Notes under the pieces: generated by a model
The model's input: only the letters and a program-made list of their open reading frames with translations
Databases searched by the model: none
What the model was told of the DNA's origin: nothing
Translations under genes and position numbers: made by a program
Assembly (NCBI RefSeq): GCF_000733475.1
Contig: NZ_JPFK01000009.1
Coordinates: 62,001 to 126,000 of the forward strand
Source: Mangrovimonas yunxiaonensis
Lineage (GTDB): Bacteria > Bacteroidota > Bacteroidia > Flavobacteriales > Flavobacteriaceae
Length of the DNA stretch: 64,000 bases
Reading direction: 5' to 3'
In this document: positions 1-8,672 of the stretch, one piece after another
How positions within the stretch are numbered: the stretch's first letter is position 1
Layout: each line of letters starts with the position of its first letter

Positions 1-323
1 ACACGCTTAACCGAAAACCCTTTTTCCTTTAGCATGGCCATAATCTGGTCGCGATAATCGCCTTGTATAATTATGGTATTGTTCTTAAACGACCCGCCAA
101 CACTTAGTTTGGTTTTTAGTGTTTTGGCCAACTGTTTAAAATCGCTTTCGGCACCATTGTACCCTTCTAGAATGGTTACAGGTTTCCCTTTGCGCTTTTC
201 ATACTTGCAAATAATAGGGTCGTCCTGCAGCCATATATCGGGGGTTTCATTAGTGTTTTCTGGTTCCTGTTCTTCTGGAACATGGTCTGGAAAAAGCTGT
301 TTTAATTGGTCTTGCAAATCCAT
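1..323 (-). CDS. SUI1/eIF1-family translation initiation factor (YciH-like), C-terminus cut by the window edge
   Basis: Translating the minus strand from the ATG at 321-323 gives about 107 residues with no stop before the window edge. The end of the visible part has the SUI1 signature: LSVGGSFKNN, then IIIQGDYRDQIMAMLKEKGF and VKRV. Families of this size usually end a few residues further on, so the protein is almost complete. SUI1-like proteins bind near the ribosomal P site, and their role in bacteria is not settled. The acidic linker (DHVPEEQEPENTNET) before the domain is typical of Bacteroidota members. The ATG lies 4 nt after the stop of the upstream oxygenase gene, which implies co-transcription. 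Confidence 0.85.
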   Translation of the reverse strand, partial: MDLQDQLKQLFPDHVPEEQEPENTNETPDIWLQDDPIICKYEKRKGKPVTILEGYNGAESDFKQLAKTLKTKLSVGGSFKNNTIIIQGDYRDQIMAMLKEKGFSVKR

Positions 324-327
324 GGGA

Positions 328-1278
328 TTACTTTTTAATAAGTCCTAACTCTACCAAGCGTTCGTGTAAAAAGGCGCCTGCAGTAATATCGTCGTACTGT
401 TTTGGGTGGGCATCGTCTACACAGCTATCAAGGACATCTAATTTCATTTCGGAAATGGGGTGCATAAAAAACGGAATGGAGTAACGGGACGTTCCCCAAA
501 GTTCTTTTGGTGGGTTTATAACCCTATGTATTGTAGATTTTAGCTTGTTGTTGGTGTGTCTAGAAAGCATATCGCCAACATTAATCATTAACTCATCGGG
601 CTCGGCAATGGCATCAATCCAGTCGCCTTTATGATTTTGCACTTGCAAACCACGGCCTTGAGCACCCATTAATAGCGTAATTAAATTAATGTCGCCATGG
701 GCTGCAGCTCTTACCGCATTTTTAGGTTCTTCGGTTATAGGCGGATAGTGTATGGGCCTTAAAATAGAGTTTCCGTTATGAATATAGGCATCAAAATAGG
801 TTTCTTCTAGGCCTAAGTGCAACGCCAAAGCCCGCAAGACATACCGGGCTGTTTTTTCTAACATTTCATAAGCTTCCTTACCGGTTTGGTTAAATTCCGG
901 CAACTCTTCAACCATAACATTTTCGGGGTACTCTGCAGCTAGTTTTGGATTGTCCTCGACATATTGTCCAAAATGCCAAAACTCTTTTAAATCGCCTTCT
1001 TTCTTCCCTTTGGCACTTTCCTTACCAAACGATACATAACCGCGTTGACCACCAATGCCTGGAATTTCATATTTCTGTTTAACCGGTACAGGTAAATCAA
1101 AAAAGCGTTTAATTTCAGCGTACAGTCTGTCGACTAATTCATCATCAAGAAAATGCCCTTTTAAAGCCACAAAGCCAATCTCTTCGTAGGCTTTACCAAT
1201 TTCATCCACAAATTTTTGTTTTCTATCAGTATCTCCAGAAAGGAAGTCCGATAAATCAACACTTGGTATACGATTCAT
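328..1278 (-). CDS. Isopenicillin N synthase-like 2-oxoglutarate/Fe(II) oxygenase
   Basis: This 316-residue protein has the two-part plant-type dioxygenase layout. The N-terminal DIOX_N segment includes IPSVDLSDFLSG and ends near residue 130. The C-terminal double-stranded beta-helix core follows. The Fe(II) facial triad is visible as H-x-D in AAHGDINLITLL and a distal His in STIHRVINPP. The R-x-S pair that usually holds the co-substrate carboxylate is in RYSIPFF. Length and motifs fit soluble Bacteroidota oxygenases of unknown substrate; nothing points to beta-lactam synthesis. It is the first gene of a minus-strand pair with the SUI1 gene and is divergent from the E1 gene, with 147 bp between them. 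Confidence 0.85.
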   Translation of the reverse strand: MNRIPSVDLSDFLSGDTDRKQKFVDEIGKAYEEIGFVALKGHFLDDELVDRLYAEIKRFFDLPVPVKQKYEIPGIGGQRGYVSFGKESAKGKKEGDLKEFWHFGQYVEDNPKLAAEYPENVMVEELPEFNQTGKEAYEMLEKTARYVLRALALHLGLEETYFDAYIHNGNSILRPIHYPPITEEPKNAVRAAAHGDINLITLLMGAQGRGLQVQNHKGDWIDAIAEPDELMINVGDMLSRHTNNKLKSTIHRVINPPKELWGTSRYSIPFFMHPISEMKLDVLDSCVDDAHPKQYDDITAGAFLHERLVELGLIKK

Positions 1279-1382
1279 GTTATTTCTGTTTAATGGTATG
1301 TCTTACAAATGTACAAAAACATTGCTAAGTTTGAGGCACAATTAATAAGCAAGATTTTCATGCGAGCTAGGTAACATTTGCC

Positions 1383-1390
1383 TATATTTG
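1383..1390 (+). promoter_or_regulatory. Candidate -7 box for the E1 dehydrogenase gene
   Basis: TATATTTG matches the Bacteroidota -7 consensus TAnnTTTG exactly and lies 35 nt before the ATG at 1426. No clear TTTG -33 box is seen at the expected distance, so the call rests on one box and its position. Confidence 0.45.
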
Positions 1391-1425
1391 GGAAATTTTT
1401 TAACCCAAAAGGGGATTAACCTATT

Positions 1426-3405
1426 ATGATTTCTTACACACCGACCCAATTAGACACCGATACGTTAAAAGCACTTTATTTAAACATGCTTAAGCCAAGG
1501 CTTATAGAAGAGAAAATGCTTATTCTACTGCGCCAAGGCAAGATTTCCAAATGGTTTTCTGGCATTGGTCAGGAGGCTATTTCTGTAGGGGTAACCATGG
1601 CTCTGGAAGCCGATGAATATATTTTGCCCATGCACAGAAACTTAGGCGTGTTTACCACCAGGCAAGTGCCGTTAAAGCGGCTGTTTTGCCAATGGCAAGG
1701 TAAGGCCAGCGGGTTTACTAATGGGCGAGACCGCTCGTTTCATTTTGGCACTCAGGAGTATAACCTAGTGGGCATGATTTCCCACCTAGGGCCGCAGTTA
1801 GGTGTAGCCGATGGTATTGCCCTAGCCAAGACCCTTAAAGGGGAACAAAAAGTCACTGCCGTTTTTACGGGAGAAGGCGGCACAAGCGAGGGCGATTTCC
1901 ATGAAGCCTTAAATGTGGCTTCTGTTTGGCAGTTACCGGTGTTGTTTTGCATAGAAAATAATGGCTATGGCCTTTCAACACCAACATCAGAACAATACAA
2001 TTGCGAGCATTTGGCCGATAGAGGCAAAGGGTATGGCATGGAAGCCCATATTATAGAGGGCAATAACGCCATTGAGGTTTTTGAAAAGATTAATGCGATT
2101 GTTAAAAGCATGCGCGCCAATCCTAGGCCCGTACTTATCGAGTTTAAAACTTTTAGAATGCGTGGGCATGAAGAGGCGAGTGGCACCAAATATGTTCCTG
2201 AAGATTTAATGAACGCCTGGGCTAAAAAAGATCCTGTCGATAATTTTAAGCAGCACCTTATTGCTGAAGGCATTATTAGTGAAGCCGATGATGCCGCTTT
2301 TAAACAGAGTATTAAACAGGACATTGACACCGCTTTAAATGAAGCCTATGCCGAAGCGCCAATTACTCCAGATGAGCAAAAAGAATTGGCCGATGTATAC
2401 AAACCCTTTCACTACCAGCATGTAGCTGCCGAAGGGCCTAAAGAAGAACTACGTTTAATTGATGCCATTTCGTTAGGATTACGACAAGCCATGGAAAAAC
2501 ATGACGATTTGGTGATTATGGGACAGGACGTGGCCGAGTATGGCGGAGTTTTTAAAATTACCGAAGGTTTTGTGCAGCAGTTTGGTAAAGCGCGTGTGCG
2601 CAATACACCTATTTGCGAGTCGTCTATCATAGAAGTAGGAATGGGGCTATCTATTGCCGGTATAAAAAGTGTGGTAGAAATGCAGTTTTCAGATTTTGTA
2701 ACATCCGGATTCAACCCCATTGTAAACTACTTGGCCAAGGTGCATTACCGCTGGAACCAAAATGCCGATGTGGTGGTGCGTATGCCATGTGGTGCCGGTG
2801 TTGCTGCAGGGCCATTCCATTCGCAAACCAACGAAGCTTGGTTTACCAAAACCCCCGGATTAAAAGTAGTTTACCCAGCTTTTCCTTACGATGCGAAAGG
2901 GCTTTTGGCTACAGCCATTAACGATCCTAACCCAGTGATGTTCTTCGAGCACAAAGCACTATACCGCAGCATTCGTCAGGAGGTGCCGACTAACTATTAC
3001 ACCATACCGTTTGGACAGGCTGCCAAAATAAAAGACGGGCAGGAGGTTACTATAATTACCTATGGCGCTGGAGTGCATTGGGCGTTGGAGACCCTAGGGA
3101 AACACCCCAACATTAGTGCCGATGTTATTGATTTGCGTACCCTGCAACCGCTCGATACCGAAACGGTTTTCAGTTCTGTAAAGAAAACATCAAAAGCTAT
3201 CATCCTACAAGAAGATTCGTTGTTTGGTGGTATTGCTTCTGATTTGTCGGCATTAATTATGGAAAATTGTTTTGAGTATTTAGATGCCCCTGTAAAACGT
3301 GTGGCGAGTATAGAAACTCCAATTCCTTTTATTAACCAATTGGAAGACCAATATTTGCCTAAAAACCGTTTTGAAGAGGCTCTGTTAGCCCTTTTAAAAT
3401 ATTAA
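1426..3405 (+). CDS. Fused E1 alpha/beta subunit of a 2-oxoacid dehydrogenase complex (branched-chain type)
   Basis: The 659-residue protein joins two subunits that are separate in most bacteria. Residues 1 to about 320 are E1-alpha: HRNLGVFTTRQVP, then the thiamine diphosphate motif beginning GEGGTSEGDFHEA and ending IENNGYG. Residues from about 345 on are E1-beta, starting LRLIDAISLGLRQAM with GQDVAEYGGVFK and the conserved NPIVNYLAKVHYRW. The complex oxidatively decarboxylates a 2-oxoacid and passes the acyl group to E2 lipoate in the cytosol. Similarity to 2-oxoisovalerate enzymes is the better guess, but pyruvate cannot be excluded. No E2 or E3 gene is adjacent, so they must lie elsewhere. 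A terminator follows immediately. Confidence 0.9.
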   Translation: MISYTPTQLDTDTLKALYLNMLKPRLIEEKMLILLRQGKISKWFSGIGQEAISVGVTMALEADEYILPMHRNLGVFTTRQVPLKRLFCQWQGKASGFTNGRDRSFHFGTQEYNLVGMISHLGPQLGVADGIALAKTLKGEQKVTAVFTGEGGTSEGDFHEALNVASVWQLPVLFCIENNGYGLSTPTSEQYNCEHLADRGKGYGMEAHIIEGNNAIEVFEKINAIVKSMRANPRPVLIEFKTFRMRGHEEASGTKYVPEDLMNAWAKKDPVDNFKQHLIAEGIISEADDAAFKQSIKQDIDTALNEAYAEAPITPDEQKELADVYKPFHYQHVAAEGPKEELRLIDAISLGLRQAMEKHDDLVIMGQDVAEYGGVFKITEGFVQQFGKARVRNTPICESSIIEVGMGLSIAGIKSVVEMQFSDFVTSGFNPIVNYLAKVHYRWNQNADVVVRMPCGAGVAAGPFHSQTNEAWFTKTPGLKVVYPAFPYDAKGLLATAINDPNPVMFFEHKALYRSIRQEVPTNYYTIPFGQAAKIKDGQEVTIITYGAGVHWALETLGKHPNISADVIDLRTLQPLDTETVFSSVKKTSKAIILQEDSLFGGIASDLSALIMENCFEYLDAPVKRVASIETPIPFINQLEDQYLPKNRFEEALLALLKY

Positions 3406-3414
3406 ACACTCTTT

Positions 3415-3446
3415 AAAAAGGAGCGCATTTTTCGCTCTTTTTTTTT
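3415..3446 (+). terminator. Rho-independent terminator after the E1 gene
   Basis: Stem GAGCG (3421-3425) pairs with CGCTC (3433-3437), flanked by an A run and followed by nine T. It starts 10 nt after the stop codon. Confidence 0.8.
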
Positions 3447-3457
3447 ACATTTAAACT

Positions 3458-3895
3458 GTGTTACAACGCGTTGCTTTTTATACATTAATAGGTTTGCTAA
3501 CTGCCTGCAACCCTAAAAAACAAACGCCGCCATCGCCCTACAAATGGCAATGTTTGGCAGTTACTGCTACGGCTTACAACAGTCTGGCCTACCAAACCAA
3601 CAGCCAGCCCAACATAGGCGCATTTGGCGACACCCTTAAGCCCGGTATGAAATGTATTGCCGTATCGCGCGACCTGTTAAAATTAGGACTAACACACAAC
3701 ACGCCCGTAACGATCGATGGGTTTGATGGGGTTTATTTGGTTAAAGACAAAATGCATTGGCGCTGGAGAAAGCGCATCGATATTTATATGGGAACCGATG
3801 TTAAAGCAGCCAAAACTTGGGGCAAACAAAAGTTAGAAATTGGTTTCCAGGTGTTAAAAGACACCACAACGGCACTAAAAAAAGCCAGTAAATAA
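3458..3895 (+). CDS. 3D-domain lipoprotein
   Basis: The 145-residue protein begins with a lipoprotein signal (FYTLIGLLTAC, Cys about residue 17) and continues into a 3D (three-Asp) domain. The domain shows TATAYNS, GDTLKPGMKCIAVSRD, KDKMHWRWRKRIDIYMG, and carries the conserved aspartates. 3D domains belong to the double-psi barrel fold seen in MltA-type lytic transglycosylases, so a peptidoglycan-related role in the envelope is plausible but not shown. The start is GTG at 3458; an ATG is not available near the signal peptide. It is flanked by terminators on both sides and so looks monocistronic. Confidence 0.75.
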   Translation: MLQRVAFYTLIGLLTACNPKKQTPPSPYKWQCLAVTATAYNSLAYQTNSQPNIGAFGDTLKPGMKCIAVSRDLLKLGLTHNTPVTIDGFDGVYLVKDKMHWRWRKRIDIYMGTDVKAAKTWGKQKLEIGFQVLKDTTTALKKASK

Positions 3896-3904
3896 CTGGC
3901 TTTT
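3880..3904 (+). terminator. Terminator overlapping the end of the 3D-domain gene
   Basis: AAAAGCCAGT is followed by a short loop holding the TAA stop, then ACTGGCTTTT. The stem begins inside the last codons of the gene. Confidence 0.7.
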
Positions 3905-3925
3905 ATAACTAACTAATTCAAAATG

Positions 3926-4057
3926 TTATTGGGCATAACGTAAATGTCCGGTCCATAACGCATCATGGTAGCTGTTAATGCTTTCCACAAACTTTTGCTT
4001 GGGTAAAGGCTTATACTTGTTAAAAGAATCTCTTGTAAGTTTAATAATTGCTTTCAT
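3926..4057 (-). CDS. Possible small ORF of 43 residues, unknown
   Basis: Reading from the ATG at 4055-4057 gives a 43-residue basic protein beginning MKAIIKLTRDSFNKYKPL and ending WTGHLRYAQ. Composition and codon use look coding-like, and it is the most convincing reading of the 490-bp gap between the 3D-domain gene and the secreted protein gene. Its leader (ATCAATCAAAAAAAACAT) closely resembles the leader of the small ORF just upstream. No family is recognised. The overlapping plus-strand frame looks random. Confidence 0.4.
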   Translation of the reverse strand: MKAIIKLTRDSFNKYKPLPKQKFVESINSYHDALWTGHLRYAQ

Positions 4058-4104
4058 GATGCGAATGTTTTTTTTGATTGATGTCTTAATTAATGGAACA
4101 CGGG

Positions 4105-4191
4105 TTATCTGTAACGGCGCTTACTGTTCCAAGTATGGCTTTTGGTGTTACTTAATGTTCCCGAAATCTGATTGTTGTTTAAAGTTCTCAT
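4105..4191 (-). CDS. Possible small ORF of 28 residues, unknown
   Basis: The minus-strand ATG at 4189-4191 opens 28 codons, beginning MRTLNNNQISGTL and ending SKRRYR. It is preceded by AATCAATCAAAAAACACAT, nearly the same leader as the 43-residue ORF downstream. It is too short to judge by composition. It could be a leader peptide, a gene fragment or chance. Confidence 0.25.
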   Translation of the reverse strand: MRTLNNNQISGTLSNTKSHTWNSKRRYR

Positions 4192-4385
4192 GACTATGTG
4201 TTTTTTGATTGATTACACTAAATAGACGAGTATAATCACAAAATGTTACAGTACTATGCATTACATAATAGTAATTTAACACATTTTAACTATTTTGGGA
4301 AAATTTTTGCTTCCAGCGTAACATTATCTTTTTAATTTTACAAACGGTATATTATTTGCATACCCCTTGTTATCAAACAGCATAT

Positions 4386-5069
4386 ATGAAACACGTCTTT
4401 TTAATAGCATTCATCATGTTGGCTTGTGGTTTAAACGCTCAGGCCCAGGTTACAGATGGGACTAGTAACTCCACCAGTATTCCTGCAGAAAACACCGATA
4501 ATAAAGACGAAGCCCCAAGCTTAGACTTTAAGCCCTTACCCCAAGAGGCCGAAAATACCAAAACCTTAAATGGCTTATCGTTGCCCGAGGGGAAGACCTT
4601 AAACATTAAAAACCAAAAGGAGTTTTCCATGTTTGGCGAAGCGTTTGGAAACCCTGGCGAATTGTACAAAAAACGCTTTGAAAAAACCGAAAAATCCCTG
4701 CAACCAAGTGTCGATAACCGGTTAACTGGCGAAACATCCGACCAATATCTGGGTGATTACAAAACCAATGTTGGTAGGGTGAATGTGGTGTATAGAGACT
4801 TTGGTGAAGAAGATGGCGATTTAATTAGAGTGTATGTTAACGATGACGTTAGGGTGCCATCGGCCATGCTTCAATACAACTACAAAGGCTTTCATCTAGA
4901 CCTGGTAGAAGGGTTTAATAAAATAGATTTCCAAGCCCTTAACCAAGGGCGTGTAGGTCCCAACACCGCCGAACTTAAGGTGGTCGATGACGAAGGCAAC
5001 GTTATAGCCTCCAGCAATTGGAATTTGGCCTCGGGGGTTAAAGCCACCATAATTCTTATAAAAGAATAA
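4386..5069 (+). CDS. Secreted protein of unknown function conserved in flavobacteria
   Basis: The preferred start is the ATG at 4386, which gives a clean signal peptide (MKHVFLIAFIMLACGLNAQA, cleavage after AQA). The frame is open back to a TTG at 4356, but that would add ten residues before the signal. The mature protein of about 205 residues has a Ser/Thr/Asn/Asp/Glu-rich linker, a middle region with FGEAFGNPGELYKKRF, and a C-terminal beta-rich part (VNVVYRDFGEEDGDLIRVYVND, VPSAMLQYNYKGF). No enzyme motif is visible. It is probably periplasmic or surface-exposed; the function is unknown. Confidence 0.6.
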   Translation: MKHVFLIAFIMLACGLNAQAQVTDGTSNSTSIPAENTDNKDEAPSLDFKPLPQEAENTKTLNGLSLPEGKTLNIKNQKEFSMFGEAFGNPGELYKKRFEKTEKSLQPSVDNRLTGETSDQYLGDYKTNVGRVNVVYRDFGEEDGDLIRVYVNDDVRVPSAMLQYNYKGFHLDLVEGFNKIDFQALNQGRVGPNTAELKVVDDEGNVIASSNWNLASGVKATIILIKE

Positions 5070-5166
5070 CCCCATAACGTTACGCGCCAGAGGTTATTAA
5101 CGGCCATTGTTAAAAAAACTTACTCAAATTTGAAGGTATTCTTCTTTTATTACTTAGAAAAGGCCT

Positions 5167-5174
5167 TATTTTTG
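5167..5174 (+). promoter_or_regulatory. Candidate -7 box for the helicase gene
   Basis: TATTTTTG fits TAnnTTTG and lies 16 nt before the ATG at 5191, so the leader would be short. No convincing -33 element is seen. Confidence 0.45.
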
Positions 5175-5190
5175 CACATCACAAAAATTT

Positions 5191-6750
5191 ATGAGTAAGA
5201 ATATCACATCATTAGAATTAGAAGATAGAAGAGTAGGCAAAGACTTGTACAGCTACCAAAGAGGGGCTATAAACAAGATTTTCAAGTGTTTTGAAGAAGC
5301 GCCAGAAGACTATCATTTATTATATCAGCTACCAACCGGTGGAGGAAAAACCGTTATTTTTTCAGAAATCGTTAGGCAATATCTAAAGCACCATAAAAAA
5401 AAGGTGTTGGTCATGACGCACCGTATAGAGCTTTGCAAGCAAACCTCTAACATGCTTAAAGAGTTTGGAGTTGTTAACAAGGTGGTAAGCAGTAAAGCCA
5501 ATTTAGAGGACCAAGACCAATACAGCTGTTTTGTAGCCATGGTAGAAACCCTTAACAATAGGCTACAGGACAACAAACTGGATATTTCAGACATTGGGCT
5601 AGTTATTATAGACGAGGCGCATTACAACTCGTTTACCAAGCTGTTTAAGTTTTTCGAAAAATCCTTTATCCTTGGGGTTACAGCAACCCCGTTAAGCTCT
5701 AACATTAAGCTTCCTATGAAGGATAATTACAACGAGCTAATTGTTGGAGAAACCATAGAGTCCTTAATAAACAACCAGTTTTTGGCAAAAGCCCAGGTGT
5801 ACTCGTACAATGTGGGGCTAACATCGCTTGTGGTGGGCGCTAACGGAGACTATACCGTAAAATCTTCTGAAGATCTTTATACAAACACCGACATGCTCTC
5901 GAAGCTTATACATGCTTACGAAGAGCGTTCTAAAGGAAAAAAGACGCTTATTTTTAATAATGGTATTAACACCTCGTTGCATGTTTACGATACCTTTAGA
6001 CGTGCCGGATACCCCGTCGCGCATTTAGACAATACCCATTCTAAAAAAGAACGTAAAGCCATCCTAAAGTGGTTTAGAGAAACCCCCGATGCCATCTTAA
6101 CATCGGTAAGTATTTTAACCACAGGTTTCGATGAGCCTACCGTGGAATCCATCATTCTAAACCGAGCAACAAAATCGCTAACCCTTTACTACCAAATGAT
6201 TGGGCGTGGATCGCGTATTTTAAAAAACAAAAGCACCTTTACGGTTATTGACCTCGGGAATAACTTTCACCGTTTTGGCCCTTGGGGATCCGATATCGAT
6301 TGGCAACGCATTTTTAAATCGCCAAACTTCTACTTAGATAGTTTATTGAACGATGAAGATATTGAGGAAAACTTCCGTTACGAAATGCCCGAAGCACTTC
6401 GCGAAGCGTTTTCTAAGTCTGAAGATGTTTATTTCGATATAAAAAACGCCTACATTTCTGCAGTAAGAGCAGGGGAGTCCTCGAAAGTGGTTTTAGAGCG
6501 CTCTATAGAACACCATGCTAAAATATGTATTGAAAATAGTGAGGATGTTTACGATGCGCTAGATCTGGCCAAACAACTAAGCGACGATATAGACCACCGC
6601 ATTCATAAATACACCAAGTGTATTAGTAAAAGTACCTATAACTTTGTTAAATGGCTGGAAGACGATTACCGCAAAAAGCTACGCAGCTATTTACGCCATA
6701 ATTTCGACGAGGTTTTTGAGGCCATCCACGGGAAACCAGCCGAAGGATAA
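5191..6750 (+). CDS. DEAD/DEAH-box superfamily 2 helicase
   Basis: The 519-residue protein has a complete SF2 core. A Q-like region with YQRGAINKIF precedes Walker A, PTGGGKT (residues 48-54). Motif II is DEAH (VIIDEAHYNSF, near residue 140), motif III is GVTATP, and motif VI is YYQMIGRGSR. This resembles RecQ/XPB-type enzymes and restriction-type translocases, which use ATP to move on nucleic acid. The last 140 residues or so are charged and helical and match no domain recognised here. No nuclease, methylase or other defence partner is adjacent, so a housekeeping role in nucleic-acid metabolism is more likely. It ends at a strong terminator. Confidence 0.85.
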   Translation: MSKNITSLELEDRRVGKDLYSYQRGAINKIFKCFEEAPEDYHLLYQLPTGGGKTVIFSEIVRQYLKHHKKKVLVMTHRIELCKQTSNMLKEFGVVNKVVSSKANLEDQDQYSCFVAMVETLNNRLQDNKLDISDIGLVIIDEAHYNSFTKLFKFFEKSFILGVTATPLSSNIKLPMKDNYNELIVGETIESLINNQFLAKAQVYSYNVGLTSLVVGANGDYTVKSSEDLYTNTDMLSKLIHAYEERSKGKKTLIFNNGINTSLHVYDTFRRAGYPVAHLDNTHSKKERKAILKWFRETPDAILTSVSILTTGFDEPTVESIILNRATKSLTLYYQMIGRGSRILKNKSTFTVIDLGNNFHRFGPWGSDIDWQRIFKSPNFYLDSLLNDEDIEENFRYEMPEALREAFSKSEDVYFDIKNAYISAVRAGESSKVVLERSIEHHAKICIENSEDVYDALDLAKQLSDDIDHRIHKYTKCISKSTYNFVKWLEDDYRKKLRSYLRHNFDEVFEAIHGKPAEG

Positions 6751-6778
6751 AAGATATTTACTGTAGGATATAAAAAGT

Positions 6779-6808
6779 AAAAGGGTTGTCTTAAAGACAA
6801 CCCTTTTT
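6779..6808. terminator. Bidirectional terminator between convergent genes
   Basis: The near-perfect inverted repeat AAAAGGGTTGTCTT / AAGACAACCCTTTT has A and T runs on either side. It serves the helicase gene (plus) and the OmpA gene (minus). Confidence 0.85.
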
Positions 6809-6848
6809 CAATGGATTAAAATAACATAAATGCTGCGGTTAAGTCAAA

Positions 6849-7694
6849 TTACCCTTGTACATTTTGGTTACTCTCCATTAAAGCAAAAAACTTGTTAATG
6901 TTTGGTAGAATAATAATTCGTGTACGTCTGTTTTTAGCACGATCCTCGGCGGTTTCGTTACCGGCTATAGGCGCGAAGTAACTTCTACCAGAAGCAATCA
7001 TTTTCGCAGGGTCTACCTTGTAATCATCTTGTAGCTTACGTACAACAGATGTGGCACGCAACACGCTTAAATCCCAGTTGTCTGAAACCTTGGCATTGTT
7101 AATGCTTCTAGAGTCGGTATGGCCTTCAACCATAACTTCAATACTAGGCTCAGAGTTAATCACGTCGGCCAATTTTTGTAGGATGTTGTTCGCTTTAGAG
7201 CTTACACGGTAACTAGCCGTATTGAACAACATTTTGTCTGAAATAGAGATCATCACCACCGTTTCGTTAATGTTAATAGCAATGTCTTCATCCTCGTTAA
7301 GGCTAGACGTATCTATCGATTTCTTTAGGTTGTGCGATACCGCTAAATTCATAGAGTCTTTTAAGGTCTTGGCCTCAGCCAGTTTAGCTTGGTCTACGTG
7401 CTTTAAGGTTTCGTTCATTTGCTTTCTTACGTCATTAGAAATTACCAAATCGTCACCAACAGTAACCAATTTAGCATCATTTTCTTCGGTAAGTGAGTTG
7501 ATTTTAGTGTTATAGGCATCAACTCTAGCTTGGATGGCAGAAAATTTCTGCTCTAAATCTTCTTTTTCAACGCGTGTTTTGGTTAATTCGCTCTTTAATT
7601 CACCGTTTTGCTGTTCTAGTGCAACATATTTTTTCTTAGAAACACAAGAGAATGCAAAAACTCCAGTTAATACTAGCAAAGCTATTTTCTTCAT
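6849..7694 (-). CDS. OmpA-family peptidoglycan-binding lipoprotein
   Basis: The 281-residue protein has a lipobox (GVFAFSC, Cys 17), a coiled coil over about residues 25-75, and a C-terminal OmpA domain. That domain shows VMVEGHTDSRSINN, LSVLRATSVVRKLQ and the NRRTRIIILP signature. It is anchored in the membrane by lipid and binds the cell wall through the OmpA domain, which helps envelope integrity. It differs from the second OmpA protein in this window (22948-23649) in having a coiled coil instead of a glycine zipper. It is a single gene ending at the shared terminator. Confidence 0.88.
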   Translation of the reverse strand: MKKIALLVLTGVFAFSCVSKKKYVALEQQNGELKSELTKTRVEKEDLEQKFSAIQARVDAYNTKINSLTEENDAKLVTVGDDLVISNDVRKQMNETLKHVDQAKLAEAKTLKDSMNLAVSHNLKKSIDTSSLNEDEDIAININETVVMISISDKMLFNTASYRVSSKANNILQKLADVINSEPSIEVMVEGHTDSRSINNAKVSDNWDLSVLRATSVVRKLQDDYKVDPAKMIASGRSYFAPIAGNETAEDRAKNRRTRIIILPNINKFFALMESNQNVQG

Positions 7695-8285
<591 letters not shown>

Positions 8286-8627
8286 ATGGAGAGGTTATTA
8301 AATCTAGACACTGAAACCTACAAGGCTATCTTACTAAGTTTAATGGTAATCTTTATTTGGGGTTTTAAGCATTATTTTTCTGCGATGCAACGTGAAAAAC
8401 GCTGAAAACGCCGAAGCGATTATTACCGCAACGTTTACCTTAAATCTGATGCCTGGAGACGCAAACGTTATGTGGTTTTAAAACGTGATAATTGGCGTTG
8501 TGTTTATTGTGGTGCACGAGCCACCCAAGTTCACCATAAACGCTATGCCAGAAAAAACATTGGTAAAGAACCTATTAAATGGCTTGTATCGATTTGTAAG
8601 TCTTGCCATGATAACCTACATGCTTAA
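8286..8627 (+). pseudogene. HNH endonuclease interrupted by an in-frame TGA
   Basis: The frame opens at the ATG at 8286. The first 39 codons encode a membrane-like helix (YKAILLSLMVIFIWGF) followed by a basic stretch, then meet TGA at 8403-8405. The same frame continues without a shift into a full HNH domain: LKRDNWRCVYCGARATQVHH, then SICKSCHDNLHA, with two zinc CxxC pairs and the HH motif, to TAA at 8625. There is no ATG after the TGA; the first in-frame GTG lies inside the domain. A nonsense mutation in a short HNH protein is the simplest reading. Readthrough is possible but unsupported. Confidence 0.8.
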
Positions 8628-8672
8628 ACTTTTAAATCGCGAAGCCCTTTTATAAACCAAAAAAACACCGCC

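Noticed and set aside
3978-4193. 71-codon plus-strand frame
   Set aside because: Cys/Phe-rich, random-looking and antisense to more credible small frames.
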